Assembly (NCBI GenBank): GCA_019636195.1
Contig: JAHBYA010000001.1
Location: forward strand, 348,642 to 412,641
Origin: Planctomycetota bacterium
Lineage (GTDB): Bacteria; Planctomycetota; UBA8742; UBA2392
Direction: 5' to 3'
DNA: 64,000 bases
The notes below the pieces were generated by a model, which was given only the letters and a program-made list of their open reading frames with translations, searched no databases and was not told the DNA's origin. Each line of letters opens with the position of its first letter. The stretch's first letter is position 1. The position numbers were made by a program, and so were the translations under genes. Positions 60,934 through 64,000 of this stretch are shown piece after piece.

Positions 60934-61017
60934 AACAGGAGCCCGGAGCGCAAGCGACGGGTTTCGGCCCAGTTCGCCGACAGCTCATACCGGTCGCTTG
61001 CACTCCCGGCTCGTGTT
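60934..61017. repeat. REP-like palindromic element between serS and the amidohydrolase gene
   Basis: Arms 60934-60961 and 60990-61017 are complementary at 24 of 28 positions, with a 28-base centre. The left arm is the GAGCGCAAGCGACGGG repeat also found in waaA and at 57862. On the minus strand the hairpin sits just past the amidohydrolase stop. Confidence 0.8.
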
Positions 61018-61022
61018 TCCTG

Positions 61023-62315
61023 CTAGATTGCCCGCGCCACCAGCTGCCCCTGGCTGAAGCTTGCCAGCAGCCTTGGCGGCTTGCCCAGCCACAAGTTCAG
61101 CATCTGCTCCAGCCCCGTGTCAGCCGGCAGCTCCCAGATTGCAAGGTCCGCCACGTTGTCCGCCGCGTCAAAGATCGCGCGGCCGTTGATTGTGGCCATG
61201 CGCAGCAGCTCGGTGCGCGGCGCGTCGGGCTGGGCCTGCACAGCCGCCTGCATCTCGCCCCACATGTCCAGGCCGTCGTTGCTGGCAAGGCTGTCGGTCC
61301 CGAGCACAAGGTTGGCGCCGGTTTCAAAGTACTCGTGCAGCGGCCAGGGCTCGTGGCCGAAGTACGCGTGGCTGCGCGGGCACCAGCAGATCGTGGGCTT
61401 GATCGCGGCCACAAGGTCCAGGTCGTTGCCGGCTGGGTAGTTGCAGTGCACCAGCACAAGCCGCGGCCCGGACTCGCCCAGCCACGGCGCCAGCCAGTCG
61501 CCCAGCAACAGCTCAATCGGTGTGGTGCCGTGCCCGGCAAAGCCCGGCCACGCGCCGAACTGGCGCATCAGGTCGGCAATCGGGCCGGTGGCGGTGCGCA
61601 CGAAATCAAGCTCGGCGGGCGTCTCCGAGACGTGGGTCGTCATCACGCGGCCTTCGCCGTAGGCGCGGCCGTACGCAAGCTGGTACAGCTCGCGGCCGGT
61701 GGTGTAGGGCGCGTGCGGCGAGTAGCCGAAGTCAACGCCTGCAAGCGCCGCGGGCGCGGTTGCGCCGCCGGCGTCGGCGCCCAGCCGGTCAGTTTCAAGC
61801 CGGAACTTGCGGCGCACCACTTCATCGGCGGCGCGCATTTGCGCCTCGGCCTGCGCGGCGTCCCATTGCAGCACTTCCAGCGCGACCACGCCGCGCAGGC
61901 CGTGGCGGGCAATGGCTTCAGCGGACAGGCCGCCCACGCTGATGTCGATGATCGCGGTGGTGCCCGTGGCAGCCGCCATGCGGCAGGCGTCGTCGATGCC
62001 GGCGTCGATAATCGGGGCCGGCACCTGCCGCCCGGCAATGATCGCGCGCGCCCAGTCGGTAAACGCCAGCCCGCGCGGCACCTGGCGATGAAGGTGCGAA
62101 AGATCAAGGTGCGCGTGGGCGTTGACGAAACCGGGCAGGCACACGGCGTCGCCCAGATCAAGCGTTTGCGCGGCAAGGCCGCTCAAGCCGCCGCTGACCT
62201 CGCCGCCGACAATGACTTCGGCGACGTGGCCCTGCGACAACAGCAGGATCACGTCGCGCGAAAGCTCAAACGTGACGGGATCAAGGTAGTGGCTGACGCG
62301 AACGGCATAGTCCAT
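61023..62315 (-). CDS. Amidohydrolase (aminofutalosine/cytosine-deaminase-like)
   Basis: The 430-residue product has the metal-dependent hydrolase fold: GFVNAHAHLDLS (HxH), SPHAPYTTG, THVSETPAEL (His), VHCNY (His) and GTDSLASNDGLD (Asp). A small N-terminal beta sandwich supports membership in the chlorohydrolase/deaminase branch. Among known branches the HAHLDLSHL and SLASND blocks look closest to aminofutalosine deaminases of the futalosine menaquinone route. No mqn gene is nearby, so that assignment is tentative. Confidence 0.8.
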   Translation of the reverse strand: MDYAVRVSHYLDPVTFELSRDVILLLSQGHVAEVIVGGEVSGGLSGLAAQTLDLGDAVCLPGFVNAHAHLDLSHLHRQVPRGLAFTDWARAIIAGRQVPAPIIDAGIDDACRMAAATGTTAIIDISVGGLSAEAIARHGLRGVVALEVLQWDAAQAEAQMRAADEVVRRKFRLETDRLGADAGGATAPAALAGVDFGYSPHAPYTTGRELYQLAYGRAYGEGRVMTTHVSETPAELDFVRTATGPIADLMRQFGAWPGFAGHGTTPIELLLGDWLAPWLGESGPRLVLVHCNYPAGNDLDLVAAIKPTICWCPRSHAYFGHEPWPLHEYFETGANLVLGTDSLASNDGLDMWGEMQAAVQAQPDAPRTELLRMATINGRAIFDAADNVADLAIWELPADTGLEQMLNLWLGKPPRLLASFSQGQLVARAI

Positions 62316-62359
62316 GACGGCGGTTTACCGCCAAAGCACAGAAGCGCCAATGGGCCGGG

Positions 62360-63634
62360 TTACTCTATCCCGCGGTCTTTGCGGGTCTTTTTGTGTCGGC
62401 CTGAGTCTTTGGGCAGTTGCAGGATGTGCCCGAGCTTGTCGCGCTTGGTGGCCATGTAGTAGTTGTTCTCTTCGTTGGGCGGCATTTCCAGCGGCACGCG
62501 CTCGACAATCTCCATGCCGTAGGCGCTGATCGCGCTGCGCTTGCTTGGGTTGTTCGTGAGCAACTTGAGTTTGCGCACGCCCAGATCCATCAGTATCTGG
62601 CAGCCCGTGCCGTACTCGCGCTTGTCGGCTTTGTGGCCCAGCCGCTCGTTGGCTTCCACCGTGTCATAGCCTTCATCCTGCAGCGCGTAGGCTTTGATCT
62701 TTTCGGCCAAGCCGATGCCGCGGCCTTCCTGCCTTAGATACACAATCACGCCCTGGCCGGCCGCCTGCACAGCCTGCATCGCCGCATGCAGCTGATTGCC
62801 GCAATCGCAACGCTGTGAACCAAAGACGTCGCCGGTCAAACACTCACTGTGTACGCGCACCAGCACCGGCTGGTCGTAGGTCACGTCGGCTGGGCGCAGG
62901 TCGCTGGGCAGCACGTTGTGGCAAAGGGCCACGTGTTCTTTGCCGTCGGCCAGCGAGTGATACAGGTAGATGTCAAAATAGCCGGCAAACGTGGGCATGC
63001 GCGCCGCGGAAACGCGCTTGATGATGCGCTCGTGTTGCAGGCGATACCGCACAAGATCGGCGACGCTGCAAATCTTGATACCGTGCCTGGCCGCGAACTT
63101 TTCAAGGTCCGGCATGCGCGCCATGGTGCCGTCGTCGTTCATGATCTCGCAGATCACAGCCGCCGGCTTCAAGCCTGCCAGCCGGCACAGGTCAACGCTG
63201 CCTTCTGTCTGGCCGTTGCGCACCAGCACGCCGCCGTCACGGGCGCGCAGGGGAAACACATGGCCCGGCCGCACCAGATCGCGCGGTTTGGCGTCGTCGG
63301 CAATGGCGGTAAGGATGGTGCGTGCGCGGTCAGCGGCGCTGATGCCGGTGGTGACGCCCTCACGCGCTTCAATGCTGACGGTGAACGCCGTGCCCAAAGG
63401 CGCCTCGTTGCGTGTGGCCATGGGCGGCAGGTCAACCTTGTCGGCCAGCTCGTTGGTCAGGCTGAGGCAGATGAGTCCGCGGGCCTCCTTGGCCATGAAA
63501 TTGACGCCCGCAGGCGTGATTTTTTCCGCGGCGACAACGATGTCGCCCTCGTTTTCGCGGTTTTCGTCGTCAACAAGGATGATCGGCTTGCCGGCACGCA
63601 GGTCGTCAAGCACGTCTGTGATCGGGGTCAGCAT
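62360..63634 (-). CDS. ribBA: Bifunctional DHBP synthase / GTP cyclohydrolase II
   Basis: The protein makes both riboflavin precursors. The N-terminal DHBP synthase domain shows VDDENRENEGDIVVAAE, RGLICLSL, GISAADRARTI, RPGHVFPLRA and HEIMNDDGTMAR-like residues (here CEIMNDDG). The C-terminal GTP cyclohydrolase II domain has SECLTGDVFGSQRCDCG (three zinc Cys), LRQEGRGIGL and the Arg/Tyr residues of REYGTGCQIL. I start at the ATG at 63634; the longer frame to 63688 has an unlikely Cys/Pro-rich head. The length of ~424 residues is normal. No FMN riboswitch is recognisable upstream. Confidence 0.96.
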   Translation of the reverse strand: MLTPITDVLDDLRAGKPIILVDDENRENEGDIVVAAEKITPAGVNFMAKEARGLICLSLTNELADKVDLPPMATRNEAPLGTAFTVSIEAREGVTTGISAADRARTILTAIADDAKPRDLVRPGHVFPLRARDGGVLVRNGQTEGSVDLCRLAGLKPAAVICEIMNDDGTMARMPDLEKFAARHGIKICSVADLVRYRLQHERIIKRVSAARMPTFAGYFDIYLYHSLADGKEHVALCHNVLPSDLRPADVTYDQPVLVRVHSECLTGDVFGSQRCDCGNQLHAAMQAVQAAGQGVIVYLRQEGRGIGLAEKIKAYALQDEGYDTVEANERLGHKADKREYGTGCQILMDLGVRKLKLLTNNPSKRSAISAYGMEIVERVPLEMPPNEENNYYMATKRDKLGHILQLPKDSGRHKKTRKDRGIE

Positions 63635-63858
63635 GGCGCGACTATAGCAATCGCAGGCTTGCGGGCAGCAGGCGGGCGGCGTGGGCACGCGCCTTAAACC
63701 TGCCGATTGACAGCACGCCCTAATGTAACGAAAGTGCCGCCTTCACCCTGCGCAGCGGCAGTACCGACCGGGGAGTCAGCGGTCGGCGCGACGCGTGAAG
63801 GGTCAAAGCGCGGGCGCACACCGGGGGGGTGTACGCCGGGCGCGCGTCGGGAAACGCA

Positions 63859-64000
63859 ATGCCCGCAGCAAAGATTGTCATGTTCACGGACGGCGTGTCG
63901 GAATCCAACCGGCTTGCCAAGGAAGTGCTGGAAGCGCACCACCTTTCGTGGACCGAGCGCAACATCAACAAGGACGCTGAGGCCAACGCGTTCATCCGCA
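63859..64000 (+). CDS. Glutaredoxin/thioredoxin-fold-like protein, 3' end outside window
   Basis: The ATG at 63859 has GGGA a few bases upstream and opens a frame to the window edge (47 residues seen). KIVMFTDGVSESNRLAKEVL followed by LSWTERNINKDAEA has the spacing of the first beta-alpha-beta unit of glutaredoxins (strand, active-site turn, helix, strand with D-x-D/E). The active-site CPYC is VSES here, so redox cysteines are missing. It may bind a partner without redox chemistry. It is divergent from ribBA. Confidence 0.6.
   Translation, partial: MPAAKIVMFTDGVSESNRLAKEVLEAHHLSWTERNINKDAEANAFIR

Noticed and set aside
63635-63858. FMN riboswitch upstream of ribBA
   Set aside because: The minus-strand leader lacks the conserved RFN helices and their junction sequences; only general GC-rich hairpins are visible.

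Overview
The window reads as chromosome from a high-GC, diderm, free-living bacterium. A Kdo transferase, an O/P-type porin, lipoproteins and a large complement of exported proteins with PA14 or alpha/beta-hydrolase folds fit an LPS-bearing cell. Planctomycetota, or a close relative in the PVC group, is my best guess from gene content; it is inference, since there is no 16S rRNA here.

Region 1 (1 to about 21,423) looks like a genomic island. It opens inside a giant Rhs/YD-repeat protein that ends in a cysteine-rich variable tip. A lipoprotein gene follows, then a displaced Rhs C-terminal cassette whose tip carries a phospholipase A2 signature and overlaps a small lipoprotein gene (candidate immunity protein). 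Next come scrambled, stop-ridden Rhs debris and a tight six-gene operon (10,355-18,391): a polytopic membrane protein, a PhoD-like phosphatase, a possible permuted papain-fold enzyme, a ceramidase-family hydrolase without signal peptide, a DUF900-like alpha/beta hydrolase and a calcineurin-like phosphoesterase. To the right lie a complete IS1595-family element with terminal inverted repeats and an 8-bp target duplication, a tyrosine recombinase, and the displaced 3' half of a tRNA-Gly(CCC) gene that I take as the right attachment site. The DNA of the operon, the Rhs tips and the lipoproteins looks visibly less GC-rich than the core genes.

Region 2 (21,424-36,155) is mostly housekeeping: a 17-bp tandem repeat, an STN/secretin-like exported protein, a complete branched-chain amino acid ABC transporter (livK-livH-livM-livG-livF), a LON-domain protein, dxr, gltA, pyrH and frr. 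Two lower-GC genes are wedged between pyrH and frr. The first has its natural start codon separated from its reading frame by a (CT)6 tract, which suggests phase variation.

Region 3 (36,206-64,000) holds cell-envelope and metabolic genes: a porin, an NAD(P)-binding protein, a membrane-associated dynamin-like GTPase, a PA14/IPT protein, a CocE-like hydrolase, a tandem pair of secreted alpha/beta hydrolases (one apparently a pseudoenzyme), a CruF-like membrane protein, aspS, an FHA protein, a lipoprotein with a degenerate HExxH motif, waaA, nadB, serS, an aminofutalosine-deaminase-like amidohydrolase, ribBA and the start of a glutaredoxin-like protein lacking CxxC. Several families of dispersed palindromic repeats occupy intergenic gaps. 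One repeat type has been domesticated inside the waaA reading frame.
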